Of a stretch of 64,000 bases of DNA, positions 9,881-19,034 are shown one piece after another (the first letter of the stretch is position 1; each line of letters starts with the position of its first letter). Both the position numbers and the translations under genes were made by a program. Below the pieces are notes generated by a model. That model made no database searches. It was given only the letters and a program-made list of their open reading frames with translations, and was not told where the DNA came from. Source of the stretch: Pseudorhodobacter sp. E13 (GTDB lineage Bacteria > Pseudomonadota > Alphaproteobacteria > Rhodobacterales > Rhodobacteraceae); NCBI RefSeq assembly GCF_003991405.1, contig NZ_RPEN01000153.1, forward strand, positions 113,897 through 177,896, given 5' to 3'.

Positions 9881-10429
9881 ATGTCAGCCTCTATCTGCGT
9901 CTTTTGCGGCGCGCGCCCCGGCACCAACCCCGCCTTCACCACCGCCGCCCAAGCCACAGGTGCCATGATCGCCGCGAACGGCTGGCGGCTGGTTTACGGC
10001 GCTGGCGATACCGGTTTGATGGGCGAGGTCGCCCGCGCGGCCCAAACCGCAGGCGCGCGCACATTGGGCGTGATGCCGACCCATCTGGTCAAACGCGAAA
10101 TTGCCAAACGCGATCTGGACCAGTTGGTGCTGACCGAAACCATGCATGAGCGTAAAAAGGTGATGTTCATGAACTCGGACGCGATTGTGGTGCTGCCCGG
10201 CGGCGGCGGATCGTTGGATGAGTTTTTTGAGGTGCTGACATGGCGGCAACTGGGCATGCATGCCAAACCGATTTTCCTGCTGGATGTGGCGGGCTATTGG
10301 CAACCGCTGGTCACGCTGCTGGATCATGTGGTGGATCAAGGCTTTGCCGATGCGTCGATGCGCGGCTTTGTGGAGGTTGTGCCGGATATCGACACTTTGA
10401 CAAAGGCGTTAAAGACAGGGCTGAACTGA
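9881..10429 (+). CDS. LOG family protein (TIGR00730), putative nucleotide phosphoribohydrolase
   Basis: Cytoplasmic Rossmann-fold protein of 182 residues. The family motif [16 protein letters not shown] is present (canonical PGGxGTxxE, here with Ser for Thr), along with N-terminal [14 protein letters not shown] and the phosphate-binding region [16 protein letters not shown]. Family members cleave nucleoside 5'-monophosphates to base and ribose 5-phosphate; in plants and some bacteria this activates cytokinins, but many bacterial members act on purine nucleotides generally. ATG 9881 with CAGGAAC upstream is preferred to TTG 9848. Divergently transcribed from the LysM gene, alone in its unit. 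Confidence 0.88.
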   Translation: MSASICVFCGARPGTNPAFTTAAQATGAMIAANGWRLVYGAGDTGLMGEVARAAQTAGARTLGVMPTHLVKREIAKRDLDQLVLTETMHERKKVMFMNSDAIVVLPGGGGSLDEFFEVLTWRQLGMHAKPIFLLDVAGYWQPLVTLLDHVVDQGFADASMRGFVEVVPDIDTLTKALKTGLN

Positions 10430-10472
10430 CCCGAAGGCGGGGCCAAGGCAAAACCCGCATGGATGCAACAGA

Positions 10473-10505
10473 AACGGCCCGCAACCAATCAGATTGCGGG
10501 CCGTT
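10473..10505 (-). terminator. intrinsic terminator of sodB
   Basis: Perfect 12-bp stem AACGGCCCGCAA / TTGCGGGCCGTT with a 9-base loop, just past the sodB stop on the minus strand. A short T-rich run (TTTCTGTT) follows in the minus direction. It also sits behind the convergent LOG gene, so it may stop both. Confidence 0.75.
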
Positions 10506-10525
10506 ACCGTCAGATCAGCCGCCGA

Positions 10526-11125
10526 TCACATGCGCGAGGCGACGTTTTCCCAATTGACCAGATTATCAAGGAAATTGGTCAGATAGGCCGGGCGCTTGTT
10601 GCGGAAATCAATGTAATAGGAATGTTCCCACACATCGCAGCCCAGCAACGCGGTCTGACCAAAGCACAGCGGGTTCACGCCGTTTTCGGTCTTGGTCACC
10701 TTCAAGCTGCCGTCCTTGTCCTTGACCAGCCAAGCCCAGCCAGAGCCAAACTGCCCTGCCCCCGCCGCCGAGAAATCATCCTTGAATTTCTGAACCGACC
10801 CAAAGCTCTCCACCAGCGCCTTTTCCAGCGCGCCCGGCATCGCCTTGCCGCCCGGCCCCATCATTTCCCAGAACTGGGCATGGTTCCAATGCTGGCTGGC
10901 ATTGTTGAAAATGCCGTTCTGCGCCACAGCGCCCGCCTGATAGGTGCCTTTGATGATCTCTTCGACCGACTTGCCTTCCCATTCGGTGCCAGCGATCAGC
11001 TTGTTGCCGTTGTCGACATAGGCCTTGTGGTGCAGGTCATGGTGATATTCCAGCGTTTCCTTGGACATGCCATGCGCGGCAAGTGCATCATGGGCATAGG
11101 GAAGATCGGGAAGTGTAAAAGCCAT
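10526..11125 (-). CDS. sodB: superoxide dismutase, Fe/Mn family (SodB)
   Basis: Cytoplasmic enzyme, 199 residues, dismutes superoxide to O2 and H2O2. Metal ligands are in their family places: His in LEYHHDLHHKAYVDN, His in SQHWNHAQFWEMMGP, and the Asp/His pair in DVWEHSYYIDFRNKRP. The GSGWAWLV and iron-type sequence pattern favour Fe, but metal use cannot be proven from sequence. ATG 11125 is chosen because GAAAGGAAACGAC precedes it; the earlier ATG at 11149 lacks such a site and adds eight unrelated residues. Stands alone between a candidate promoter and a strong terminator. Confidence 0.96.
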   Translation of the reverse strand: MAFTLPDLPYAHDALAAHGMSKETLEYHHDLHHKAYVDNGNKLIAGTEWEGKSVEEIIKGTYQAGAVAQNGIFNNASQHWNHAQFWEMMGPGGKAMPGALEKALVESFGSVQKFKDDFSAAGAGQFGSGWAWLVKDKDGSLKVTKTENGVNPLCFGQTALLGCDVWEHSYYIDFRNKRPAYLTNFLDNLVNWENVASRM

Positions 11126-11159
11126 GTCGTTTCCTTTCAGAAGTTTCATCTGTCAACGC

Positions 11160-11189
11160 GAATAAGAGCGCTTCGGTTCCGGACGTCAA
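11160..11189 (-). promoter_or_regulatory. candidate sodB promoter
   Basis: On the minus strand TTGACG and TTATTC are separated by 18 bases and end 35 bp upstream of the sodB start. The match to a housekeeping promoter is fair only; it is inferred from spacing and position. Confidence 0.4.
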
Positions 11190-11215
11190 GGGGCCGCCAA
11201 AGAAATCTGCGCCGC

Positions 11216-11620
11216 TCAGCCGAGCTTGCAGGTGCCAAAGGCGTTGAAGTTGTTCGGATATCCCGCCGGGGTGGCGGAAATGCTTACTTTGCCGGTTTTC
11301 TTGAAATAGCTGGCCCTATACAGAAAACGCGGGGTTTCCTGCCCGGCAGTGTTGCGAACCCTTGGCAATTCCCAAGTAAAGGTGATGCGCTGGGGGTTAT
11401 CCGCCGCCACCTTGGCCGTGGCAGGCTTTTTCAGAAAGTAAACGATGATCGGGTCATTCACCACGGCGGTTTCGCTGCCCTCTGTGTGCAGAATGGCAAT
11501 CTGTGATGGCACCCATTGCTGCGATACCGGCACATCCAACCGACAGACATAGGTGACATCCTTGGCCATAGCGGCCGAAGCCACGAACAGCGTCACCAAG
11601 GAAAAACAAAGCAATTTCAT
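11216..11620 (-). CDS. small secreted protein of unknown function
   Basis: Protein of 134 residues with a clear signal peptide (MKLLCFSLVTLFVASAAMA, cleavage after AMA), so the mature part of about 115 residues is periplasmic. Two cysteines (in TYVCRLDV near the mature N-terminus and GTCKLG at the C-terminus) could form a disulfide that closes the fold. The body is rich in beta-forming residues, with no motif I can name. ATG 11620 has only a weak ribosome binding site. It lies between soxG and sodB on the same strand, with 115 bp and 90 bp gaps, so it is probably its own unit. Confidence 0.7.
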   Translation of the reverse strand: MKLLCFSLVTLFVASAAMAKDVTYVCRLDVPVSQQWVPSQIAILHTEGSETAVVNDPIIVYFLKKPATAKVAADNPQRITFTWELPRVRNTAGQETPRFLYRASYFKKTGKVSISATPAGYPNNFNAFGTCKLG

Positions 11621-11735
11621 TTACATGCAGCCCATTGTTAAGCCCTGTCCAGCAACCGAACCGGATACCAGACAGGACATAGCCGGGAATCATGGGCAGC
11701 GATATCGAAAACGCCTGTCAGGCACAAAGCCCGCC

Positions 11736-12281
11736 CTAAATCTCTGCCCCTTTGGCGGCAGCATGGCGCAGAATGCCCATCACATAGCCCGCGACCGAGC
11801 GGAAGCTGACCAGCGTATAGCCCCCGTCCTGCGCCCAGAAGGCGGCGGCCACCTGTGCGGCGCGGGTGCGGCGCAGCTCTGCCGGGGCAAGGGTTTTCAG
11901 GTCCACGGGGCACAGCTTTGCCAGCACCTGATCGGCCTTTTCGCCTTCGATGCGGAACATCGCGCGGGCGTCTGACACATCGGCGGCCAGATGATGCGTC
12001 TTGGCAAGCCCGCTTGCCAGCCCCTCCATCGTCGCGGCGACATCGGCATAGGGCAGGATCAGCAACAGCTCATCCGGTGACATCCAGCCCGCAGACCGAT
12101 CCTTGCCATGGCTGATGCGGCGCTGATCTGGCAACGAAAAACCAAGCTTTTTCAAGGTGGTTGCAAGCGGTTTTTCATCCATCTTGCAGCGCAGGGTAAT
12201 CATGCCCATCGGGCCGACCTCGCGGATGGTTGCAAAGCCTTCGAACATCTCTCCGCCAAGCGCGCTGACAGGGTTATGCAT
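11736..12281 (-). CDS. soxG: sarcosine oxidase subunit gamma
   Basis: Fourth subunit (181 residues) of the heterotetrameric sarcosine oxidase; it packs against the alpha subunit and has a divergent GcvT/YgfZ-like fold without its own cofactor. The sequence shows the family's GMITLRCKMDEKPLATTLKK start region and the C-terminal SFRSVAGYVMGILRHA. ATG 12281 overlaps the soxA stop by 8 bp and has GGAGAAGGG inside soxA, so soxG is coupled to it; the longer reading from 12317 is not needed. Last gene of soxBDAG. Confidence 0.92.
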   Translation of the reverse strand: MHNPVSALGGEMFEGFATIREVGPMGMITLRCKMDEKPLATTLKKLGFSLPDQRRISHGKDRSAGWMSPDELLLILPYADVAATMEGLASGLAKTHHLAADVSDARAMFRIEGEKADQVLAKLCPVDLKTLAPAELRRTRAAQVAAAFWAQDGGYTLVSFRSVAGYVMGILRHAAAKGAEI

Positions 12282-15219
12282 TGCCCTTCTCCCCTTCCTT
12301 GTCAAAGAAAACGGCATCGACGATGCGCGCCTTGACGGTGCCGCCGTCCACCTTGTTCAACTCCACCACCTCGCCCATGCGGTCGGGGCCATTCTTGATC
12401 AGCCCCATCGCGATGCCCTTTTTCAAGGTCGGGCTGTAATAGGTTGAGGTGACGCGGCCTTCGGTGTTGCGCTGGCCGTTCTCATTGGTGCCGGGGGCCA
12501 CGGCATAGGCGCCATCGGACAGCACAGACCCATCCAGCGTTTCCAGCCCGACCAGTTTCCACCGCTCCGGGTCGGCCAGATAGGTCCGCTCCATCCCGCG
12601 CTTGCCAAGGAAATCGGCCTTCTTCTTGGACACGGCCCAACCAAGCCCCAGATCCAGCGGGGTGACGGTGCCATCCGTCTCATCGCCGATCATGATAAAG
12701 CCCTTTTCGGCGCGCAGAACATGCAGACATTCGGTGCCGTAAGGCATCGCGCCAAACTCCGCGCCTTCCCGGTGCAGCATGTCCCAGAAGGCCGCGCCAT
12801 GGCTGGCCGGGATCGCGATTTCATAAGACAGTTCCCCCGAGAAACTGATCCGATACACCCGCACCGGAAAGCCGCCCAAGCTGCCATCGGCCCATTGCAT
12901 GAAGGGCAGCGCCTCTTTCGAGACATCCATACCGCCGATCTTTTCCAGCAATTTCCGGGCATTGGGGCCGACAACGGCAACTTGCGCATATTGCTCGGTC
13001 ACATTGGCGGTATACACCTTCCAATCCCACCATTCGCATTGCAGCCAGTCTTCCATCCAGCCGTGAATCCGGTCTGCCCCGCCCGAGGTGGTGTGGCACA
13101 GCCAGGTATCCTCATCAATGCGGGCGACAACGCCGTCATCCGACAAAAAGCCCTGCTCGTTGCACATCAACCCATATCGGCATTTGCCCACCGCCAGATT
13201 GGACATCATGTTGGTGTAAAGCATGTCGAGGAACCGGCCCGCATCCGGCCCTTTGACGATGATCTTGCCAAGGGTCGAGGCATCCAGCAGGCCCAGCTTT
13301 TCGCGGGTGTTGATCACCTCGCGCTGCACCGCCTGATCATGGGTTTCGCCCGCGCGCGGATAGCAATAGGGGCGGCGCCACAGGCCCACCGGTTCCCAAT
13401 AGGCGCCGTTCTGGTCGTGCCAGTCATGCATGGGCGTGCGGCGCAGCGGCTGGAAAATCTCGCCCCGTGCCTCACCGGCCAAGGCCCCGATGGTAACAGG
13501 GGTATAGGGCGGGCGGAAAGTGGTGGTGCCGACTTGCGGAATCTCGGCCCCGAGGGCCTGAGAAAGCACCGCAAGACCGTTGATATTGCTAAGTTTTCCT
13601 TGGTCTGTCGCCATGCCCAGCGTGGTATAACGCTTGGTGTGTTCCACGGATTCATAGCCTTCGCGCGCCGCAAGCTGCACATCCGACACTTTCACGTCAT
13701 TCTGGTAATCCAGCCACATCTTGGACCGCAGCCCGATGGGTGCGCCTTGTGGCATCATCCAGACCGGCACAATGGCAGTCGCAGCGCCGTCGCTATCGGT
13801 GCCCGCAATAATATCCGCCGGGTCATAGACCCCTGCCGCCGCCCCGACACAACTGACCATGGCCGACCCGTCATGGTTCAGCGGTGGGCGCGCGCTGTCG
13901 GGCACAAAGGCCGAGAGTGTTTCGGACCAGATCAGCTTGCCGCCGCAATGCGACCACAGATGCACCACCGGCGACCAGCCACCCGACATGGCCACCGCAT
14001 CGCAAGCGATCTCCTCCATCACCGCGCCTTCGCCGGCTTGCAGGCAAATCTGCACCCCCGTCACGCGCTTGCCACCTTTGACCGATGCAATCCCGCGCCC
14101 GGTCTCGACCCGGATCCCCAGCGCACGGGCGCGGCTGGGCAACGGGCCATCGGCCTGCGCACGGGCATCAAGCACCACCGGCACCGACAGCCCCGCCTCG
14201 ACCAGCGTAATCGCGGTCAGGTAGGCATCATCATTATTGGTGACAACCACGGTGCGATCACCGGGCGAGACGGCGTAATTCACGACATAGTCGCGCACCG
14301 AAGCCGCCAGCATCACCCCCGGAATATCATTTCCCGCAAAGGACAAGGGGCGTTCAATCGCCCCCGTGGCGCTGATGATATGACCCGCGCGGATACGCCA
14401 GACCCGCTGTTTCGGGCGGCCATCGCCGGGGGTGTGATCGGCCAGACGCTCATTCGCCAGCACATAGCCATGGTCATAAACACCCGCGCCCATGCAGCGA
14501 TTGCGCAGGGTCACGTTTTCCATGGTTTTCAGCGCATCCACGGCAGATGTCACCCATTCCTCGGCGGATTCGTTTTCGACGGTGTCACCATCGACCACCG
14601 CGCGCCCGCCCCAATGGGCGGTTTGTTCCAGCAAGATCACGCGCTTGCCCGCCTGCCCTGCCGTCAGCGCCGCTTGCAGGCCCGCAATGCCGCCGCCGAT
14701 GATCAGCACATCGCAGAAAGCATAGACGAATTCATAGCGATCCGCGTCGGTTTCCTTGGGGGCAGAGCCGAGCCCCGCCGATTGCCGGATGATCGGTTCG
14801 AACAGATGTTTCCATGCCGCGCGGGGATGGATGAAGGTTTTGTAGTAAAACCCGGCAGGCAGGAAGCGGGCCAGATAATTGTTCACCACACCGATATCGA
14901 AATCGAGGCTGGGCCAATGGTTCTGGCTGGCGGCTTCCAACCCCGCGTAAAGTTCGGTGGTCGTGGCGCGCTGGTTGGGCTCCAACCGGTCGGCGCGGCC
15001 CAGATTGACCAGCGCGTTCGGCTCCTCTGGTCCGGCGGCGACGATGCCACGCGGGCGGTGATATTTGAACGAACGGCCCACCAGCATCTGATCATTGGCC
15101 AAAAGCGCCGAGGCCAGCGTGTCACCGGCATGGCCGATCAGGCGGCGCCCGTTGAAGGTGAATTCGGCGCGGGTGGAGCGGTCGATCAGGCGGCCGCCCT
15201 TCTGGAGACGTGTGCTCAT
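12274..15219 (-). CDS. soxA: sarcosine oxidase subunit alpha
   Basis: Large subunit, 981 residues, of heterotetrameric sarcosine oxidase (sarcosine + O2 + H2O + tetrahydrofolate to glycine, methylene-THF and H2O2). The N-terminus (RLIDRSTRAEFTFNGRRL, GDTLASALLAND) is the ferredoxin-like fold seen in this subunit. A dinucleotide-binding domain follows with VLIIGGGIAGLQAALTAGQ near residue 170 and a second Rossmann part near residue 310 (VVVTNNDDAYLTA). The C-terminal 380 residues form a GcvT-like tetrahydrofolate-binding aminomethyltransferase domain (LGLLDASTLGKIIVKGPDAG). Start ATG 15219 overlaps the soxD stop in ATGA. Length matches the family. Confidence 0.96.
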   Translation of the reverse strand: MSTRLQKGGRLIDRSTRAEFTFNGRRLIGHAGDTLASALLANDQMLVGRSFKYHRPRGIVAAGPEEPNALVNLGRADRLEPNQRATTTELYAGLEAASQNHWPSLDFDIGVVNNYLARFLPAGFYYKTFIHPRAAWKHLFEPIIRQSAGLGSAPKETDADRYEFVYAFCDVLIIGGGIAGLQAALTAGQAGKRVILLEQTAHWGGRAVVDGDTVENESAEEWVTSAVDALKTMENVTLRNRCMGAGVYDHGYVLANERLADHTPGDGRPKQRVWRIRAGHIISATGAIERPLSFAGNDIPGVMLAASVRDYVVNYAVSPGDRTVVVTNNDDAYLTAITLVEAGLSVPVVLDARAQADGPLPSRARALGIRVETGRGIASVKGGKRVTGVQICLQAGEGAVMEEIACDAVAMSGGWSPVVHLWSHCGGKLIWSETLSAFVPDSARPPLNHDGSAMVSCVGAAAGVYDPADIIAGTDSDGAATAIVPVWMMPQGAPIGLRSKMWLDYQNDVKVSDVQLAAREGYESVEHTKRYTTLGMATDQGKLSNINGLAVLSQALGAEIPQVGTTTFRPPYTPVTIGALAGEARGEIFQPLRRTPMHDWHDQNGAYWEPVGLWRRPYCYPRAGETHDQAVQREVINTREKLGLLDASTLGKIIVKGPDAGRFLDMLYTNMMSNLAVGKCRYGLMCNEQGFLSDDGVVARIDEDTWLCHTTSGGADRIHGWMEDWLQCEWWDWKVYTANVTEQYAQVAVVGPNARKLLEKIGGMDVSKEALPFMQWADGSLGGFPVRVYRISFSGELSYEIAIPASHGAAFWDMLHREGAEFGAMPYGTECLHVLRAEKGFIMIGDETDGTVTPLDLGLGWAVSKKKADFLGKRGMERTYLADPERWKLVGLETLDGSVLSDGAYAVAPGTNENGQRNTEGRVTSTYYSPTLKKGIAMGLIKNGPDRMGEVVELNKVDGGTVKARIVDAVFFDKEGEKGNA

Positions 15220-15539
15220 TTGTAACCCTCCCAATCCGGTCGTTTCTGTTTGATTTTAGCGATCAGATCAGCGGGCGGGGCCGAGGATTGCGCGGGATAG
15301 GTGCCGAACACTTCGAGCGTATTGGTGTCGCGGGCGGCCAGAAACCATTTGCCGCAGCCATACGCATGGCGCCAGCGTTCGAAATGCACGCCTTTGGGGT
15401 TCTTCCGGGCGAACATGTAGGATTCGAATTCCTCGGGGGTGGAGCCGGGGCCAAAGCGTTTCAGATGCGCCTCATATCCGGGGGAGAGTTCGGTTTCATC
15501 GGCTTGCACGCCGCAATAGGGGCATTGAAGGGTCAGCAT
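15216..15539 (-). CDS. soxD: sarcosine oxidase subunit delta
   Basis: Small zinc-binding subunit of 107 residues. The zinc site is visible as Cys6-x2-Cys9 in QCPYCGVQADETEL together with the later His and Cys in WRHAYGCGKWF. The protein is structural and holds the tetramer together. It overlaps soxA by 4 bp, and is separated from soxB by 91 bp that hold one copy of a dispersed hairpin element. Confidence 0.95.
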   Translation of the reverse strand: MLTLQCPYCGVQADETELSPGYEAHLKRFGPGSTPEEFESYMFARKNPKGVHFERWRHAYGCGKWFLAARDTNTLEVFGTYPAQSSAPPADLIAKIKQKRPDWEGYK

Positions 15540-15564
15540 TTTTGGGCCTCGCTGGATTGCAACG

Positions 15565-15615
15565 GCCGGGGGCGCTGCCCCCGGACCCCCGGGATATTTT
15601 TGAATAGATGATGTG
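15565..15615 (+). repeat. dispersed hairpin element, copy A
   Basis: Intergenic element inside the sox operon. It has a perfect 8-bp stem CCGGGGGC / GCCCCCGG with a 3-base loop (15566-15584), then the tail GGGATATTTTTGAATAGATG. The tail is shared with copy C at 42112 (21 identical bases) and less closely with copies B and D. In the direction of sox transcription the T-rich side comes before the hairpin, so it does not look like a terminator of soxB. Confidence 0.75.
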
Positions 15616-15630
15616 GATAAGAGCGCTGCA

Positions 15631-16878
15631 TCAGTGGGCGACCCCTGCCGCGACGGATTCGTCGATGAAGCGGCCTTCTTTGAAGCGGTCGAGCGAGAAA
15701 GCGGCGGCCAGCGGGCCGGGTTCGCCTTTGGCCATCAGTTCGGCCATGGCCCAGCCAGAGCCGGGGATGGCCTTGAAGCCACCTGTGCCCCAGCCGCAGT
15801 TGATGAAGCAATTGCCAAGCGGGGTTTTGGAGATGAGCGGCGAGCGATCCCCCGTCATATCGACGATGCCGCCCCATTGGCGCAGCATTTTCAGTCGGGA
15901 GATCATCGGGAAGGTTTCGACCAATGCGCGCAGGGTTTCCTCGATATGGTGGAAAGAGCCGCGCTGGGTGTAGTTGTTGAACCCGTCCGTGCCGCCACCG
16001 ATGACCATTTCGCCTTTGTCCGATTGCGACATATAGCCGTGGACGGTATTGGCCATGACCACCACATCCATGCACGGCTTGATCGGTTCGGAGACGAGCG
16101 CTTGCAGGGCCACCGCCTCTACCGGGAGGCGGAAGCCTGCCATATCAGCGACTTGGCCGGAATGGCCTGCGACCACAATGCCGAGTTTCTTGGTGCCGAT
16201 ATAGCCTTTGGTGGTTTCCACGCCAACGACCTTGCCGCCTTCGGAGCGCACGCCTTTGACTTCGCATTGCTGGATGATGTCCATCCCCATATCGGAACAG
16301 GCGCGCGCATAGCCCCAAGCCACGGCATCATGCCGCGCGGTGCCGCCGCGGGGTTGCCACAGGCCGCCCAAGACGGGGTAGCGCGGGCCGTCGATATTGA
16401 TGATCGGCACCAGTTCCTTGACCTTTGCGGCATTGATGAACTGGGTTTCCACGCCTTGCAGCGCATTGGCATGGGCCGTGCGCAGATAGCCGCGCACCTC
16501 ATGGTGGGTTTGGGCCAGCATGATGACACCGCGCGGGCTGAACATCACGTTATAGTTCAGATCCTGACTCATCGTCTCATAGAGGCTGCGGGCCTTTTCA
16601 TAGATCGCGGCGGACGGGTCTTGCAGGTAGTTGGACCGGATGATCGTGGTATTGCGGCCCGTGTTGCCACCGCCGAGCCAGCCTTTTTCGATCACGGCGA
16701 CATTGGTAATGCCGTGGTTCTTGCCAAGGTAATAGGCGGTTGCCAGCCCGTGCCCGCCTGCCCCGATGATGATCGCATCATAGGACGCTTTGGGCGTCGG
16801 CGAGGCCCAGGCCCGTTCCCAGCCGCTGTGATAGCGAAGCGCCTCGCGTGCGATGGCGAAAACTGAATAGCGTCTCAT
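15631..16878 (-). CDS. soxB: sarcosine oxidase subunit beta
   Basis: Flavoprotein subunit, 415 residues, carrying the site where sarcosine is oxidised. The FAD-binding motif is IIIGAGGHGLATAYYLGKNH near residue 35, with the typical SoxB sequence VIEKGWLGGGNTGRNTTIIR after it. TARHDAVAWGYARA contains the histidine that I infer carries the covalent FMN at the alpha/beta interface. C-terminal INCGWGTGGFKAIPGSG is a further conserved flavin contact. ATG 16878 follows GGAGAG by a normal spacing; the upstream extension to 17010 has no family similarity. First gene of soxBDAG. Confidence 0.95.
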   Translation of the reverse strand: MRRYSVFAIAREALRYHSGWERAWASPTPKASYDAIIIGAGGHGLATAYYLGKNHGITNVAVIEKGWLGGGNTGRNTTIIRSNYLQDPSAAIYEKARSLYETMSQDLNYNVMFSPRGVIMLAQTHHEVRGYLRTAHANALQGVETQFINAAKVKELVPIINIDGPRYPVLGGLWQPRGGTARHDAVAWGYARACSDMGMDIIQQCEVKGVRSEGGKVVGVETTKGYIGTKKLGIVVAGHSGQVADMAGFRLPVEAVALQALVSEPIKPCMDVVVMANTVHGYMSQSDKGEMVIGGGTDGFNNYTQRGSFHHIEETLRALVETFPMISRLKMLRQWGGIVDMTGDRSPLISKTPLGNCFINCGWGTGGFKAIPGSGWAMAELMAKGEPGPLAAAFSLDRFKEGRFIDESVAAGVAH

Positions 16879-17090
16879 GCGCGACTCTCCGTTGGTCCGG
16901 GTTGCTTGGATGCCTTTTGATACGGGGCAGAGATATATCCGCACCTGAGAGCGGCACAATGGGGATATTTGCGACATAGGCCCGGATTGGCCTGCGTCCA
17001 GAGGTCTCAAGTCTTGTGGCGATTAAGGCTTTTGCCTTGGGCGCAGAGGCATTACATCAGGGCAAGAGTTGAACAAAGGGCGGGTTTCGC

Positions 17091-18317
17091 GTGGCAGATA
17101 CGGTATTTTGGGCAGCGGCGGCGGCGATTGCCTTGGTCGTTGCGGTGATCCTGATCAAGGCTTTGCGGCGCAAGCCCGCAGAGGCGGCGCAATCGGCGGT
17201 GTTTGACAGCCAGGTTTACCGCGACCAATTGCGCGAGATTGAGCGGGATCAGGCGCGCGGCGTGATTGCCGAGGATGAGGCGCAGCGCTTGCGGTCGGAA
17301 GTGGCGCGGCGCTTGCTGGCGGCAGACCGGGCCGAGGCTGTGCCCGAAGTCTCAGCGGTTGGTCCGCAATCCGCTGTGGTCATCGGGGTGGTGGCTGTGG
17401 TTTTGGCGGCGGGTTTTGGCGGCTATGCCTATCTGGGCCAGCCCGGCTATGGCGATTTGCCACTTCAGGCGCGCATCACCGTGGCCGAGGAACGCCGCGC
17501 CGACCGCCCCGCGCAGGCAGCGCTTGAAAGCGCCTTGCCGCCGCGCCCGCCTTTGCAGCAGGTTGACCCATCCTTTCTGGACCTGGTTGAAAAGCTGCGC
17601 GCAGCGGTGGCGCAGCGCCCCGATGACTTGCAAGGCCAGCAGCTTTTGGCCCGCAATGAGGCAAATCTGGGCAATCTGACCGCCGCCTATAAGGCGCAGG
17701 AACGGGTGATTGCGATCAAGGGCGATGCGGCCAGCGATGCCGATGTGCTGACGCAGGCCACGCTGATGGTGCAAGCCGCCGATGGGCAGGTCTCGCCCGA
17801 GGCAGAGGCGCTGTTTGCCAAGGTGCTGGCCCGGTCGCCCAAGGATGATACCGCGCTGTTTTTCACCGGGATCGTGAATATGCAGGTGGGCCGCTATGAC
17901 CTTGCCTTCCGCTATTGGCGCGATGTGATGGAAAACGCCCCCGACAGCAGCCCGTGGAAACCCGAGGTGCGGGCGCGGATTGAAAGCCTCGCCGAGGTGG
18001 CAGGCGTGCGCTATCAACTGCCCGAGGAACCGGGCCTGCGCGGGCCGAGCGCCGATGACGTGGCCGCCGCCGAGGATATGAGCGCGGAGGACCGCCAAGC
18101 CATGATCCGCAGCATGGTCGAAGGGCTGAATGACCGTCTGGCCACCGAAGGCGGCAGCGCCGAGGAATGGGCGCGGCTGATCCTTGCCCTTGGCAATCTG
18201 GGCGAGAAAGACCGCGCCGCCGCCATCTATGCCGAGGCCCAAAAGAAATTCGAAGGCCGCACGGTGGAGTTGAGCGGGCTGAAAGACGCCGCCGTGCAAG
18301 CTGGCATCACCCCATGA
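17091..18317 (+). CDS. ccmI: cytochrome c biogenesis protein CcmI (CycH)
   Basis: Membrane protein of 408 residues of the System I cytochrome c maturation pathway; it chaperones apocytochrome c to the haem ligation complex. A first helix at residues 5-22 ([20 protein letters not shown]), a cytoplasmic loop with a Glu/Arg heptad pattern and [16 protein letters not shown], a second helix at about residues 95-115 and a periplasmic TPR part ([19 protein letters not shown], repeats over residues 175-300) match the family. The start is GTG. The stop overlaps ruvX in ATGA. No other ccm genes are in the window. Confidence 0.92.
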   Translation: MADTVFWAAAAAIALVVAVILIKALRRKPAEAAQSAVFDSQVYRDQLREIERDQARGVIAEDEAQRLRSEVARRLLAADRAEAVPEVSAVGPQSAVVIGVVAVVLAAGFGGYAYLGQPGYGDLPLQARITVAEERRADRPAQAALESALPPRPPLQQVDPSFLDLVEKLRAAVAQRPDDLQGQQLLARNEANLGNLTAAYKAQERVIAIKGDAASDADVLTQATLMVQAADGQVSPEAEALFAKVLARSPKDDTALFFTGIVNMQVGRYDLAFRYWRDVMENAPDSSPWKPEVRARIESLAEVAGVRYQLPEEPGLRGPSADDVAAAEDMSAEDRQAMIRSMVEGLNDRLATEGGSAEEWARLILALGNLGEKDRAAAIYAEAQKKFEGRTVELSGLKDAAVQAGITP

Positions 18318-18805
18318 GCCAGCATGAGGCGATGGAAGGCTTTGCCGCCGAACTGCCCCGCATGGGCGCGCTGGCAGGTCTGGATTTCGGCGACAAGACG
18401 ATCGGGGTCGCGATTTCGGACCGGCTGCGCGGGGTGGCGACCCCGGTTCTGACCATCCGCCGCGTGAAATTCACGCTGGACGCCGAAGCCTTGATCAAAC
18501 TGCTGACCGAACGCGAGGTGGCGGGCATGGTGCTGGGCCTGCCGCGCAACATGGACGGCTCTGAGGGGCCGCGCGCGCAGGCCACACGCGCCTTTGCCCG
18601 CAACCTTGCCCGGCTGACGCCCTTGCCGCTGGTCTTTTGGGATGAACGCCTGTCGACCGTGGCCGCCGAGCGCGCGCTGATCGAGGCGGATACGTCGCGC
18701 AAACGTCGCAAAGAGCTGATTGATCACGTCGCCGCCGGGTATATCTTGCAAGGGGCCTTGGACCGTTTGGCCCATATCGCGCGGGGGACTGCAGGTGACG
18801 GATGA
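18314..18805 (+). CDS. ruvX: Holliday junction resolvase-like RuvX (YqgF)
   Basis: Protein of 163 residues with an RNase H-like fold. Family motifs are [15 protein letters not shown] (first catalytic Asp), [14 protein letters not shown], and [12 protein letters not shown] with the acidic residues of the active site. YqgF-type proteins process the 5' end of 16S rRNA precursor and have been reported to resolve Holliday junctions. The ATG overlaps the ccmI stop by 4 bp and the stop overlaps the next gene by 11 bp, so the three are translated as one unit. Confidence 0.92.
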   Translation: MSQHEAMEGFAAELPRMGALAGLDFGDKTIGVAISDRLRGVATPVLTIRRVKFTLDAEALIKLLTEREVAGMVLGLPRNMDGSEGPRAQATRAFARNLARLTPLPLVFWDERLSTVAAERALIEADTSRKRRKELIDHVAAGYILQGALDRLAHIARGTAGDG

Positions 18806-19028
18806 GATCTGGAAACGCCAAGAGGTCGAAAGCCCCTGCGTCAAGCTTTGCGTGGTGCATCCAGAGGCGCGGCTCTGTGTCGGATGTTATCGCAGCATTG
18901 ACGAGATTTCGGCCTGGTCGCGCATGTCTGCCGAGGCACGGCGCGCGGTGATGGCCGATCTGCCCGCCCGCGCCAGCCTGCTGACCAAACGCCGCGGTGG
19001 GCGCGGGGCGCGGCTGCAACAGGGCTAG
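18795..19028 (+). CDS. DUF1289 small protein
   Basis: 77-residue protein with the DUF1289 cysteine pattern: [26 protein letters not shown], four cysteines that probably bind zinc or an iron-sulfur cluster, followed by WSRMS and a basic tail. Starts at GTG 18795 inside ruvX (11-bp overlap). Members of this family are often found beside housekeeping genes in alphaproteobacteria; the function is not known. Convergent with the TauE gene, 6 bp apart. Confidence 0.88.
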   Translation: MTDEIWKRQEVESPCVKLCVVHPEARLCVGCYRSIDEISAWSRMSAEARRAVMADLPARASLLTKRRGGRGARLQQG

Positions 19029-19034
19029 GCGCTG

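Noticed and set aside
12721..15225. Plus-strand open frame of 834 codons opposite soxA
   Set aside because: Antisense of a clearly coding sox gene, with shadow composition.
16955..16980. GGGGATATTTGCGACATAGG upstream of soxB as a fifth copy of the hairpin element
   Set aside because: Shares only the GGATATTT core and has no GC hairpin beside it.
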